This document shows, piece after piece, positions 32,862-39,852 of a DNA stretch of 39,852 nt. The notes below the pieces were generated by a model. That model ran no database searches, had not been told where the DNA came from, and saw only the letters and a program-made list of their open reading frames with translations. The stretch lies in assembly GCA_937902995.1 (NCBI GenBank), contig CALEKY010000092.1:1-39852 (forward strand), written 5' to 3'. Numbering within the stretch: position 1 is the first letter of the stretch; every line of letters starts with the position of its first letter. This DNA is from an uncultured Sinobacteraceae bacterium (lineage in GTDB: Bacteria; Pseudomonadota; Gammaproteobacteria; Steroidobacterales; Steroidobacteraceae). The translations under genes and the position numbers were made by a program.

Positions 32862-33581
32862 TCAGCCGCCTTGCGATCCGGTTCCCGATTCTTCCGGGCA
32901 GGCTTTCAGCTCGAGGCGCATGATCTTGCGCGGATCGGTCTGGAAAATGCTGGTATCGATCGCCTGTCCTGGGCGGTTGAGATCGGCGTCGATCCAGTAC
33001 ACGGTACCGGCACGTTTGCGATCGTCGATTTGCGGCTGCAACCCAAGGCGACGCGCCTCCTCGAGCCGGCGCTGGGCACGCTGAAAATCGGAGAACACGC
33101 CGAGCGAGAGAACATTGCCCGGCTCCGAGCTCGGCATCAAATAGACATCGGTGATTCCCGCATCGGCCAAGCGTTGCAGCGCCTCTTCGGCCGCGTCGCG
33201 GTTCGGAAAGTTCTGAACGCTGACCCAGTAGCCGACCCACAACTCGCCCTGTTCGAGACGTTGCCGCGGAGAGAACCCGGCAGCCGTCAAAGCCGCCTGC
33301 GCCTGCGCCGCCTCGGAAAGATTCGCGAAAGGACCCACGCTCGTGCATCCGAAAGATTCGCCGTCGGCCCGACGCGCCGATGCGACGGCAGGCTGTGCGC
33401 TGGGCGCCTCGCCGGCAGCCTGCGACTCTTTCGGCAACTCCCGCGCGAGGACGATACGAGGCGGAGGATTTGCCCGCGCCGGCGGCGTTCGATCCAGCGG
33501 ATTGATGCGCACGTCGATGAGCTGCGACCACACGAAGAACAGTGCGTTACACAGGATCAGCAGGAGGGACAGGGTGCGCAT
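32862..33581 (-). CDS. SPOR-domain membrane-anchored protein
   Basis: About 239 residues. An N-terminal transmembrane anchor (LSLLLILCNALFFVWSQLI) is followed by a proline-rich linker, a Sel1-free central region and a SPOR domain at about 135-215 (YWVSVQNFPNRDAAEEALQRL ... LSLGVFSDFQRAQRRLEE). SPOR domains bind denuded septal peptidoglycan, so it probably localises to the division site in the inner membrane. The start MRTLSLLLIL at 33581 is preferred over 33644 because the extra residues fall within repeat block R15. Position after coaX fits the standard gammaproteobacterial gene order. Confidence 0.85.
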   Translation of the reverse strand: MRTLSLLLILCNALFFVWSQLIDVRINPLDRTPPARANPPPRIVLARELPKESQAAGEAPSAQPAVASARRADGESFGCTSVGPFANLSEAAQAQAALTAAGFSPRQRLEQGELWVGYWVSVQNFPNRDAAEEALQRLADAGITDVYLMPSSEPGNVLSLGVFSDFQRAQRRLEEARRLGLQPQIDDRKRAGTVYWIDADLNRPGQAIDTSIFQTDPRKIMRLELKACPEESGTGSQGG

Positions 33582-33711
33582 GCGTCGTGATTCGTGATCC
33601 GTGACTCGTGCATCGTGAGGCAGGCCTGTTGCTGCCGTTGTCAATTGTCAATTTCAGCACGTACGCGTGCTTCGCCATCAACTGTCAACTATCCACTATC
33701 GATTCTCAACT
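33582..33711. repeat. Composite heptamer block R15
   Basis: Five CGTGANN units (33586-33620: CGTGATT, CGTGATC, CGTGACT, CGTGCAT, CGTGAGG), the GGCAGGCCTGTTGCTG module, TTGTCAA twice (33638-33651), hairpin AGCACG TACG CGTGCT (33656-33671), then TCAACT-type units (33677-33711). The last unit holds the stop codon of the cytochrome gene. The first unit touches the start of the SPOR gene. Confidence 0.9.
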
Positions 33712-33981
33712 CTTCCCTGCGGCCCAATAAGCCGCAACGTCGGCGATCTCTGCAGGCGTAAGCTCGATCTTGGTCCGGTGTTTGACCTTTACGGCGACGA
33801 TATCCCGAATGATGTCCTCGAGCGAGGCGGCGCTTTCCCCTTCCCAGTCCTTAGCCGTATGACATTGACCGCATTTTGCCTGGGCGACGGCGCGTCCGGC
33901 GTTGACATCCGCGGCCGACGCCGTCGATGCGCCAACGAGCAATGCGACGGCGAGCATATGGCTCTTGTGGAACATGAGCAC
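33706..33981 (-). CDS. Small c-type cytochrome without a distal Met
   Basis: A 91-residue protein with a signal peptide (MLAVALLVGASTASAAD) and one haem motif, CGQCH (37-41). The rest is short: HTAKDWEGESAASLEDIIRD, then ELTPAEIADVAAYWAAG. No Met occurs after the haem motif; His68 or a Lys is the only plausible distal ligand. It is inserted between coaX and the SPOR gene, where cytochrome genes are not usual. Periplasmic electron transfer or sensing is likely. Confidence 0.8.
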   Translation of the reverse strand: MLMFHKSHMLAVALLVGASTASAADVNAGRAVAQAKCGQCHTAKDWEGESAASLEDIIRDIVAVKVKHRTKIELTPAEIADVAAYWAAGKS

Positions 33982-34070
33982 CTCTGCGCCAATCCACCGA
34001 TGCTTCGTATTCTAAGCGACGGTCATTCGCCGGGCTGACTGACTCCGCGCACCGACACCGTGGCGCGGGG

Positions 34071-34829
34071 TTACGCGCTACGGCCTTCGCTTCGCGCGAG
34101 AATCGCCAGCCCTCTCAATACGAGATCCGCCCTCACGACATGCGGACAGCGGATCAGCGGCACCACATTCGAGCTTGCCCCGCCCGTGAATACGAGTTGA
34201 GGCGGATGGCCGAGCCTGGTCGATACGCGCTCCACCATGCGTTCGGCTAGCGCAGCTACTGCATGTACTGCGCCTTGTTGAATCGCGCCCAGCGTGTTGT
34301 CGGCGAACAGGTCCTCGCCCGTCGATCCGCTCGCTGCTCGCACCGCAATGCCGCTCGTATTCTCCAACAGACTGCTCACCATGAGCTGCGGCCCAGGGAT
34401 GATGAGTCCGCCGAGATGTTGTCCGCCGTCATCCACCGCATCGAACGTCGCTGCAGTGCCGATGCTGACGATGCACACCGCACACCGATATTCCGCATAG
34501 GCGGCAATCATCGACAACCAGCGATCGACGCCGAGCTTCCAGACATCCGTGTAAGCATTGCGAACGCCCGCCGCTTCGCGCGTCGATTGCGCGAAATTCG
34601 GTTCGAGCCCCCAGCAGGCGCGGCTGCAATCCCGCACGATCGTGCCGATCCGTTCGCCGCCCACATTGCTCACCCATACTGCATCTGGACGCGGCAGCGC
34701 TCCGAAGGCACGCATGCATTCTGCGTTGTCCCAGTCGGCATGCGTCGCGGCCTGCGGAGGATCGAGCGTATCGCCGCTCGACATCGTCCACTTGATGCGC
34801 GTGTTGCCGATGTCGATGAGGAGGAGCAT
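34071..34829 (-). CDS. coaX: Type III pantothenate kinase
   Basis: A 252-residue acetate/sugar kinase-fold enzyme that phosphorylates pantothenate in the first step of CoA synthesis. LLLIDIGNTRIKW contains the catalytic Asp and the phosphate-binding Asn-Thr; KLGVDRW matches the GADR region; IVSIGTAATFDAVD is the ATP loop; GGLIIPG is also conserved. It follows birA in the classic gammaproteobacterial order. Start MLLLIDIG at 34829. Confidence 0.95.
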   Translation of the reverse strand: MLLLIDIGNTRIKWTMSSGDTLDPPQAATHADWDNAECMRAFGALPRPDAVWVSNVGGERIGTIVRDCSRACWGLEPNFAQSTREAAGVRNAYTDVWKLGVDRWLSMIAAYAEYRCAVCIVSIGTAATFDAVDDGGQHLGGLIIPGPQLMVSSLLENTSGIAVRAASGSTGEDLFADNTLGAIQQGAVHAVAALAERMVERVSTRLGHPPQLVFTGGASSNVVPLIRCPHVVRADLVLRGLAILARSEGRSA

Positions 34830-34837
34830 GTTCGTGT

Positions 34838-34968
34838 CTGGTGACTCGTGATTCCTGCGTGGTGAGTCAGGGGTGGGTTGTAAGTAGCGAGTGGTGAATG
34901 GTGAGTGGTGAGTGATATAGGGCGCGCAGCGCGACTCTACTTACAGCCTCCAGCCTACAGTCTAACCA
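34838..34968. repeat. Composite heptamer block R14 with GC hairpin
   Basis: CGTGATTC, GTGGTGAGTC, then four GTGAGTG-type units (34887-34914), hairpin GCGCGCAGCGCG (34922-34933), CTCTAC, and ACAGCCT CCAGCCT ACAGTCT (34943-34963). The last unit encodes the TAG of birA. The plan is identical to R9 and R2. Confidence 0.85.
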
Positions 34969-35984
34969 GCTCTGCGCAGCGACACATCGCCGGAAGCGAA
35001 TCTCTGCAGCTGGCCATCCACGTCCACGAGCAAAGTCCCGTCGGCGTCGACGCCTCGTGCGGTGCCCAGCGTTGTCTGGGCACCGTTCATCACTTTGACC
35101 GGCGCATCCGCTAGTGCATCCAGCTCTCGCCATGCAGCATGAAACGGCGCGAACCCTTCGCTTGCGAACGTTCGTAGCGTCGTCACCAGCTCGCTCAGCA
35201 CCTCACCCACGATTCGATTTCGGTTGGGCGTGTGCTCGCGCATGATTTCGTGGAGATCGGCGATCAGCGCCGCTTGCTGTTCGGCAAGCTGCAAGCGAAT
35301 GGCGGACGGCATCCACACATTGATTCCGATGCCGATGACGACACGCGCCGGTCCGGCAGTCTCGCCGCGCATTTCGATCAAAATGCCTCCGAGCTTACGG
35401 CCCTTCCACACCAGGTCGTTCGGCCATTTGAGCCCGAGCTCGATGGCTCCCAGCTTCTTCAGTGCCGTGACGACGGCAACACCGACCGCGAGGCTCAGTG
35501 CCGAAAACGTCGGCGGCGCTTCTGCGAACTGCCAGCCGATCGACATACAGATCCCCGATCCGAACGGCGCCATCCAGCTTCGTCCGCGGCGTCCTCGCCC
35601 GGCGGTCTGCAGCTCGGTCACACAGAGCTGCACACGGCCCGGCACGAGCTCATCGTCGAGCTCGGCGACGAAACGGTTCGTCGAATCCACGGTCAGCAAG
35701 ACATCGTTCCGCAACAACGCCGTTCGCGCCTCTGCCGACATTGCTTCGAGAATGGCCGAGCGGTCGTACAAATCGACGGCACGCGGCAGCTTGTAGCCTT
35801 GTCGGGGCACCGATTGCACTTCGATTCCGAGCTCGCGCAAGGACTCGACGATTTTCCAGATGCCGCCACGCGAGATACGCAAGCGTTTTGCGAGCTTCTC
35901 GCCCGAATGAAACTCGCCGTCGCTCAGCAGCGCGAGCAGCCGGTGACGGCGGGCATCCGCACGTGTCATAGGATCGCGAGCCAT
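34962..35984 (-). CDS. birA: Biotin--[acetyl-CoA carboxylase] ligase and repressor BirA
   Basis: A 340-residue bifunctional protein. An N-terminal winged helix (LLALLSDGEFHSGEKLAKRL ... RISRGGIWKIVESL) would repress biotin genes; the central ligase domain has ELQTAGRGRRGRSW (GRGRRG biotinyl-AMP loop) and KWPNDLVWKGRKLGG; the C-terminal SH3-like domain ends RFASGDVSLRRAG. It attaches biotin to biotin carboxyl carrier protein. The stop codon is in the last repeat unit of block R14. Confidence 0.95.
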   Translation of the reverse strand: MARDPMTRADARRHRLLALLSDGEFHSGEKLAKRLRISRGGIWKIVESLRELGIEVQSVPRQGYKLPRAVDLYDRSAILEAMSAEARTALLRNDVLLTVDSTNRFVAELDDELVPGRVQLCVTELQTAGRGRRGRSWMAPFGSGICMSIGWQFAEAPPTFSALSLAVGVAVVTALKKLGAIELGLKWPNDLVWKGRKLGGILIEMRGETAGPARVVIGIGINVWMPSAIRLQLAEQQAALIADLHEIMREHTPNRNRIVGEVLSELVTTLRTFASEGFAPFHAAWRELDALADAPVKVMNGAQTTLGTARGVDADGTLLVDVDGQLQRFASGDVSLRRAG

Positions 35985-36074
35985 TGGTTCACTCGATCAT
36001 GGTTCCGCTGCTCGCCGAATATTGACGCATGTGCGCCCGCCTTACTCGTTGCACGGAAGCGTCGAATCCACCGC

Positions 36075-36719
36075 CTACCGTGGACGCAAGATCCACAAGC
36101 GCTGCGCACGATTCTCCGTCCCAGCCAGCATGCGTTCGATGTTCGATCGGTGGGTGAAACACACGAACGCAATCATTGCGAGACCGAAGATCAGAAAGGC
36201 ACGGGGCGGTTCATCGATTGCGATCAGGAGATACGCCGGAAAGGCCGCGACGGCAATCATCGTTGCAAGCCCGACGAATCCGGTGAGCATGACGATCGCA
36301 AGCCATACCCCGAGCACCGGCAGCAAGGCGTAGGGGGCAATGCCGATCAGCACGCCGACGAGCGTCGCGGCACCCTTACCGCCGCGGAACCCGTACCACA
36401 CCGGCCAGACGTGCCCGAGTACCGACCCCGTCGCGCACGCAACCGTCAACCAGTCCCGATCGATATTCGCATCGATCCCGATCGCCGGAATGTTCATGCC
36501 CGGCAGCACGGCCGTCGCCAGCCACCCTTTCGACACGTCGATCAGCATGACCCAAACCGCGAACCCAAGGCCCTGCGTGCGCAGCGCATTCGTACCTCCG
36601 GCGTTGCCGCTACCGAGCGTGCGAATGTCGATGCCGCCTTTGAGCCGGCCGACAAGCAAACTGCCGATCAGCGAGCCGACCAAGTACGCCAACAGGGATT
36701 TGAAACCGAGCTCGAGCAT
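36075..36719 (-). CDS. plsY: Glycerol-3-phosphate acyltransferase PlsY
   Basis: A 214-residue inner-membrane enzyme that uses acyl-phosphate to acylate glycerol-3-phosphate, the first step of phospholipid synthesis. All three family motifs are present: SGNAGGTN, GHVWPVWYGFRGGKGAAT and HRSNIERMLAGTENR. Seven hydrophobic segments are consistent with the family. Start MLELGFK at 36719 is preferred; the longer frame runs through block R17 and the CtlX gene. Separated from birA by 90 bp. Confidence 0.93.
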   Translation of the reverse strand: MLELGFKSLLAYLVGSLIGSLLVGRLKGGIDIRTLGSGNAGGTNALRTQGLGFAVWVMLIDVSKGWLATAVLPGMNIPAIGIDANIDRDWLTVACATGSVLGHVWPVWYGFRGGKGAATLVGVLIGIAPYALLPVLGVWLAIVMLTGFVGLATMIAVAAFPAYLLIAIDEPPRAFLIFGLAMIAFVCFTHRSNIERMLAGTENRAQRLWILRPR

Positions 36720-36770
36720 AGGGCGCGAATTGTCCCGGATTCGCCGCCCCCGGCCAACAGCGCCGCGCGC

Positions 36771-36818
36771 CTTCCCCTTTCCCTTTTCCCTTTTCCCCCT
36801 TTCCCAATCCCCTACCCA
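36771..36818. repeat. Pyrimidine heptamer block R17
   Basis: TTCCCCTTTCCCTTTTCCCTT-type units with 7-8 bp spacing, ending CCCCTACCC, which contains the stop codon (CTA, TAG on the minus strand) of the CtlX-type gene. No hairpin core is evident. Confidence 0.75.
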
Positions 36819-37750
36819 GCCCGCGGCAGAAAAACCTCGGCCAGCATGCAGCGTACGCTGCCTCCGCCGAACCGCTCGATCGTCGGAATGGGAATGCTCA
36901 CGAGCGATCCGCAGGCTTCGAGAGCACTGCGCTGCTCGGGCGTGAGCGACTGCCGCGCCGTTTCCGACAGAGCGATCAGCGGGTCGCCGTTTCTCGACCG
37001 CAGCTCGAGCATGTTGCCGGCAAACGCGTGCATCTGTTCGAAGCTCAGTTCCACGAGGCGATGCCCGGTCGTCTCGAGCAATGCCAGAACGGCGGCACGA
37101 CGGCTCGCTTGGATGGCTTCGCTGCACACAGCTGCGAAGCGCGTACCGACCGACATCAACACGTTCGTGTGATAGATCGCCGCGCCGGATGCATCGGCCG
37201 CGTCGAACGCGACGATTTCATAGTCGAGGCGCTGCCCGAATTCGCCCAACACATCCAAATCGGTGCGCGGCGACAGACACGCATACGCAATTCGATTGAC
37301 CCGATCGAGCACGAGACTACCCGTGCCTTCGAGGTATTTGGCCTCGAGCTCACGGTACGTGAGATCGACGGTATCGTGAACATGAAATCCGTGCTGCGAA
37401 TGCAGCGCTTCCACGATGTCGATCCGCCGTTCGAGACGCCGGTTCGGCGCGAGCATCGGATAGAGCACGACGGTACCGTCGGCATGCGTGCTGAACCAAT
37501 TGTTCGGAAAGATCGCGTCGGGTTTGATGGGCGACGGCGTGTCTTCGAAAACATGAACGTTTACGCCGGCGTTCGCGAGCGCATCGGCAAGCGCATCGAA
37601 CTCGGCGCATGCCAGGCGTTGCATTTCGCTATCGGCGATATCCTGTGCCGTCGATTGGAATCGATTCGACGGCAGGGTTTCAGGATTGCTCCCGAAATTG
37701 GCCGGCCGAATCATGACGACGTCGCATGCGCTTTGAATCTCGGTAGTCAT
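36812..37750 (-). CDS. CtlX-type citrulline/dimethylarginine hydrolase family protein
   Basis: About 312 residues, guanidino-group-modifying fold. N-terminal VVMIRPANFG and PDAIFPNNWFSTHADGTVVLYP are conserved; the probable catalytic Cys is in GGGSVRCMLAEVF near the C-terminus, with His in DAASGAAIYHTNVLMSVG and Asp/Glu in FPNNWF. Members hydrolyse citrulline, dimethylarginine or related amidino compounds. Start ATG at 37750 (MTTEIQSACDVVM); an in-frame ATG at 37777 is less likely. A decayed second copy lies at about 38860-39090. Confidence 0.88.
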   Translation of the reverse strand: MTTEIQSACDVVMIRPANFGSNPETLPSNRFQSTAQDIADSEMQRLACAEFDALADALANAGVNVHVFEDTPSPIKPDAIFPNNWFSTHADGTVVLYPMLAPNRRLERRIDIVEALHSQHGFHVHDTVDLTYRELEAKYLEGTGSLVLDRVNRIAYACLSPRTDLDVLGEFGQRLDYEIVAFDAADASGAAIYHTNVLMSVGTRFAAVCSEAIQASRRAAVLALLETTGHRLVELSFEQMHAFAGNMLELRSRNGDPLIALSETARQSLTPEQRSALEACGSLVSIPIPTIERFGGGSVRCMLAEVFLPRAG

Positions 37751-37819
37751 GGCCGCTAGTGTACCGACCTGAAGCATGCGGTCCCTAACCGCCCTGCGAT
37801 TTCGAAGACTCTACCTGCG

Positions 37820-38815
37820 TCATGGGATCAATACGATCTTGCCGATCACTTCACCGCTCTCCAGGAGACTATGAGCATCCGCAACGCGCTCGAGCGGGAA
37901 GCGCGCACCGATGACAGGATCGATTTTTCCTTGCGCCAACATCTGCACGAGCTCTGCCGTCAACGCATGAAGTCGCGGCAAATCCCGGTCGTATGTGTGA
38001 ATGTTGAAGATCCGCAGCCCTAGACTCAGCTTGGAGAGCTCGCGCAACAGCCCGAAGATGTCTTCATCGGGCATCGGCGAATAAACGTTGTAGGCCACGG
38101 CTGTCCCGAACCTGCCCAACATTCGAATGCAATCGGCAAATCCGGGACCGATCACATGATCGAACACCAGATCGACCCCCTCACCGCCGGTGAGATCGAG
38201 CACTTCGGCCAGCAAGTGATCCGAGTTGTAGTTCAGAACGTGGTCGACGCCGCGGGATTTCGCATACTGCTCCTTCGACGACGACCCAACGGTGCCGATG
38301 ACCGTCATTCCACGGAGCTTCGCCAATTCGGCGAGCGCAGAGCCCACCGCACCACTGACTCCATTGATGAACACGCTCCGCGCCTCTCGCGGCAATCCGA
38401 AGTCGTTGAGCATCGCGTGCGCCACGACGTACGAAGGCAAGAGAACGGCCTTCTGCAAATCTACGTTTGGGGGCAACACGTGCACTGCGCTGGCAGGCGC
38501 AACCATTTCCTCGGTATAGCAGCCACCTCGCTGCGGGAGCTCACGTGCGCTCAGCAGGACCGCATCTCCTACGCGAACGGAGTCGACTTGCTCACCGATC
38601 GCCGTCACCACACCGGTCAGTTCGTTGCCCGGATTGAGCGGTAGCGGCGGGCTCCACTTATACCTGCCCTGGCGCATCAATAGGTCCGGCTTGCTCACGG
38701 CCATCGCGCGTGTGCGAATACAGACTTGACCGGCTTTCGGCGCGACGGGTTGTGCTTGCTCGATTCGCAGTACTTCTGGTCCGCCATGCTCTCGGATGAG
38801 TACCTGCCTTATCAC
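37820..38815 (-). CDS. Zinc-independent quinone oxidoreductase/medium-chain dehydrogenase
   Basis: About 331 residues. Medium-chain dehydrogenase/reductase fold: PGNELTGVVTAIGEQVDSVRVGD, NADPH motif INGVSGAVGSALAELAKLRG, EGVDLVFDHV. No structural zinc cysteines and none of the catalytic-zinc set are present, so it is a quinone-oxidoreductase-type member that uses NADPH. GTG at 38815 is chosen because GGAG lies 8 bases before it; a GTG at 38824 overlaps that site. Function: reduction of a quinone or enone. Confidence 0.88.
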   Translation of the reverse strand: MIRQVLIREHGGPEVLRIEQAQPVAPKAGQVCIRTRAMAVSKPDLLMRQGRYKWSPPLPLNPGNELTGVVTAIGEQVDSVRVGDAVLLSARELPQRGGCYTEEMVAPASAVHVLPPNVDLQKAVLLPSYVVAHAMLNDFGLPREARSVFINGVSGAVGSALAELAKLRGMTVIGTVGSSSKEQYAKSRGVDHVLNYNSDHLLAEVLDLTGGEGVDLVFDHVIGPGFADCIRMLGRFGTAVAYNVYSPMPDEDIFGLLRELSKLSLGLRIFNIHTYDRDLPRLHALTAELVQMLAQGKIDPVIGARFPLERVADAHSLLESGEVIGKIVLIP

Positions 38816-38859
38816 GTAGATCACTCCACACTAGCGAATATCGGCACGCGCACCAGCCG

Positions 38860-39090
38860 TGCATGCCTCGATTCCCGCAAACAGCACCGACCCAACTGCC
38901 GGACGCGACCGATTCTCGACAGCACAACTCAATGTTTCCGAGATCCGACGATGAATCGGCAGCGTCGCAATGCCAAATCGGCGTCCAGCGGCTCGCTTGA
39001 ATGGCATCGCTGCACGCGGCCGCAAGATGCGTACCGACCGACATCAACACGTGCGTGCAATAGGATCCGGATTAAGCACGTCCGCGGCCG
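38860..39090 (-). pseudogene. Decayed copy of the CtlX-type gene
   Basis: The stretch 38986-39066 is about 80% identical by eye to 37098-37178 in the intact gene; both include GCGTACCGACCGACATCAAC. It reads MLMSVGTHLAAACSDAIQAS against MSVGTRFAAVCSEAIQAS in the intact gene. Frames are broken and the homology fades to the left, though further stretches (such as GCAATGCCAAATCGGCG) still align, and to the right, where it enters the end of the heparinase-like gene. It lacks the active-site Cys region in readable form. Confidence 0.7.
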
Positions 39091-39852
39091 ATCGATCTCT
39101 GGAAACTTCTTCGTCGAGCGGTTCGATACATATATATGTATGAGCCGTCGTCGTACCGTCGATCCGCGACTCCCACGCAACTGTTGCGGCCGGCTCCTTG
39201 CACCCGAAGCTACGCGAGACCCATCCGCCTTCGCTGGGCTTCCCGCCGTGGAAACTCAGTACACGGTCGGGCGCGCGCTTCGCGACGATTCGAATGCGGT
39301 GCCTGCGCGTCTCGAGAACGATCTCGCGGTCCGTGAGGATGGGCATGAGATCCTCGGCACAGTGCCAATGCCAGCGCACCGTGTGCTGCGTTCTGCACTC
39401 GAACGTATCCACGATCGTGAACAACCGTCGGTGCGCGTCGAATTGCACCTCGCGCCGATGCGTGAGCGGGTCGCGCAGGACGCGATAACCGTCATGTTCG
39501 CCGATGAAGCGCTGCTGCAAAGATCCGCCTGAGAACTCTAAGCACCGCGCGTCGGCATGCCGCGACCACATGAAATTGCCGCTCTGATCGGATTGATCGA
39601 GGCCGTCGACGACAACGGTGTTGTGCGCCCGCGTGCTGCGGAAATAGGTCCGCCACTCGGGCGCCGTGTGATAGGCATACGTGCCGGGATCGACGAGCAC
39701 TTCCTCGCCGCCCACGCTCAACACGAAGCTCAAAGCATCGGCATGTCCGTGTGCGGCAATGCTCAAGTAGCCGAGCGGACCTGCATCGACGAGCATTTTG
39801 ATCTCATCCGGCGTTTCCATGCGATCGCCGAGCACGTAGTAGCCGACGTACG
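39044..39852 (-). CDS. Heparinase II/III family protein, 3' part of the gene
   Basis: Runs off the right edge of the window; the frame is open to position 39852, so the true start is outside. The visible 269 residues are the C-terminal beta-sandwich domain: GPLGYLSIAAHGHADALSF with the His-x-His-x-Asp pattern, VDPGTYAYH, STRAHNTVVVDGLDQSD, and WHWHCAED. The full protein would be a polysaccharide lyase-like enzyme, perhaps in capsule or exopolysaccharide turnover. The last residues (SAADVLNPDPIARTC) seem to derive from the decayed CtlX copy. Confidence 0.85.
   Translation of the reverse strand, partial: YVGYYVLGDRMETPDEIKMLVDAGPLGYLSIAAHGHADALSFVLSVGGEEVLVDPGTYAYHTAPEWRTYFRSTRAHNTVVVDGLDQSDQSGNFMWSRHADARCLEFSGGSLQQRFIGEHDGYRVLRDPLTHRREVQFDAHRRLFTIVDTFECRTQHTVRWHWHCAEDLMPILTDREIVLETRRHRIRIVAKRAPDRVLSFHGGKPSEGGWVSRSFGCKEPAATVAWESRIDGTTTAHTYICIEPLDEEVSRDRSAADVLNPDPIARTC

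Noticed and set aside
32719..33531. 270-residue minus-strand frame over the tRNA and SPOR gene
   Set aside because: It overlaps a perfect tRNA and a SPOR gene in another frame; Arg/Ser/Ala-rich shadow.
35232..37172. 646-residue plus-strand frame over birA, plsY and the CtlX gene
   Set aside because: Antisense to three well-recognised genes; no family features.

Overview
The window looks like chromosomal DNA of a GC-rich gammaproteobacterium. The best clue is the order birA, coaX, SPOR-domain gene, tRNA-Thr, which is a gammaproteobacterial arrangement. Many CoA-linked catabolic genes (acyl-CoA ligase, crotonase, a DUF35 and thiolase-like pair) resemble those of Steroidobacter/Nevskiales-type degraders of steroids, terpenoids or aromatics. 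The lineage is an inference; no rRNA is present.

Layout. 1-4 kb: an exported protein of unknown function, a tandem universal stress protein, a CinA-like protein and a small cytochrome c. 4-15 kb: a catabolic region with a minus-strand run TetR, acyl-CoA ligase, SDR (each joined by an ATGA overlap) and then a crotonase. Divergent from it lie a DUF35 and thiolase-like pair, an aldehyde dehydrogenase, an exported double CMD-domain protein and a PQQ dehydrogenase fused to cytochrome c. 15-20 kb: tyrS, a DUF4159 protein, two small minus-strand genes behind a LexA-type box, an RRM protein with a long structured leader, two small coupled genes and a small membrane protein. 20-25.7 kb: an epimerase-DoxX fusion with a DUF2269 protein, a membrane protein, a DUF1264 lipoprotein, and pobA with its divergent AraC regulator. 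25.7-32.5 kb: a Tat-exported carboxylesterase, a broken receiver-like ORF, a degenerate receiver, an Fn3/HAF-repeat lipoprotein, a GNAT and a flavoprotein. 32.5-39.9 kb: a 145-bp inverted-repeat element, tRNA-Thr, SPOR protein, cytochrome c, coaX, birA, plsY, a CtlX-type hydrolase, a quinone oxidoreductase, a decayed ctlX copy and the C-terminal part of a heparinase II/III family enzyme.

The most unusual content is between the genes. About sixteen intergenic blocks are built from short tandem units, mostly 7 bp long: TTTTCCC, WCAGYCT (which includes CTTCAGC), CGTGATT, GTGAGTG, TTGTCAA and GGGGCKT. Many blocks have the same plan: one heptamer tract, a short GC-rich hairpin, then a second heptamer tract. 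The blocks usually abut genes, and several gene stop codons lie in or against a repeat unit. I regard this as one family of modular elements and the best candidate here for an undescribed system.

How the genes work together. The 4-15 kb genes fit activation of an organic acid to its CoA ester, beta-oxidation-like steps, a thiolase- or aldolase-type cleavage and oxidation of an aldehyde, under a TetR repressor whose operator overlaps two divergent promoters. PobA/PobR would feed 4-hydroxybenzoate to protocatechuate. The last 7 kb is mostly housekeeping.
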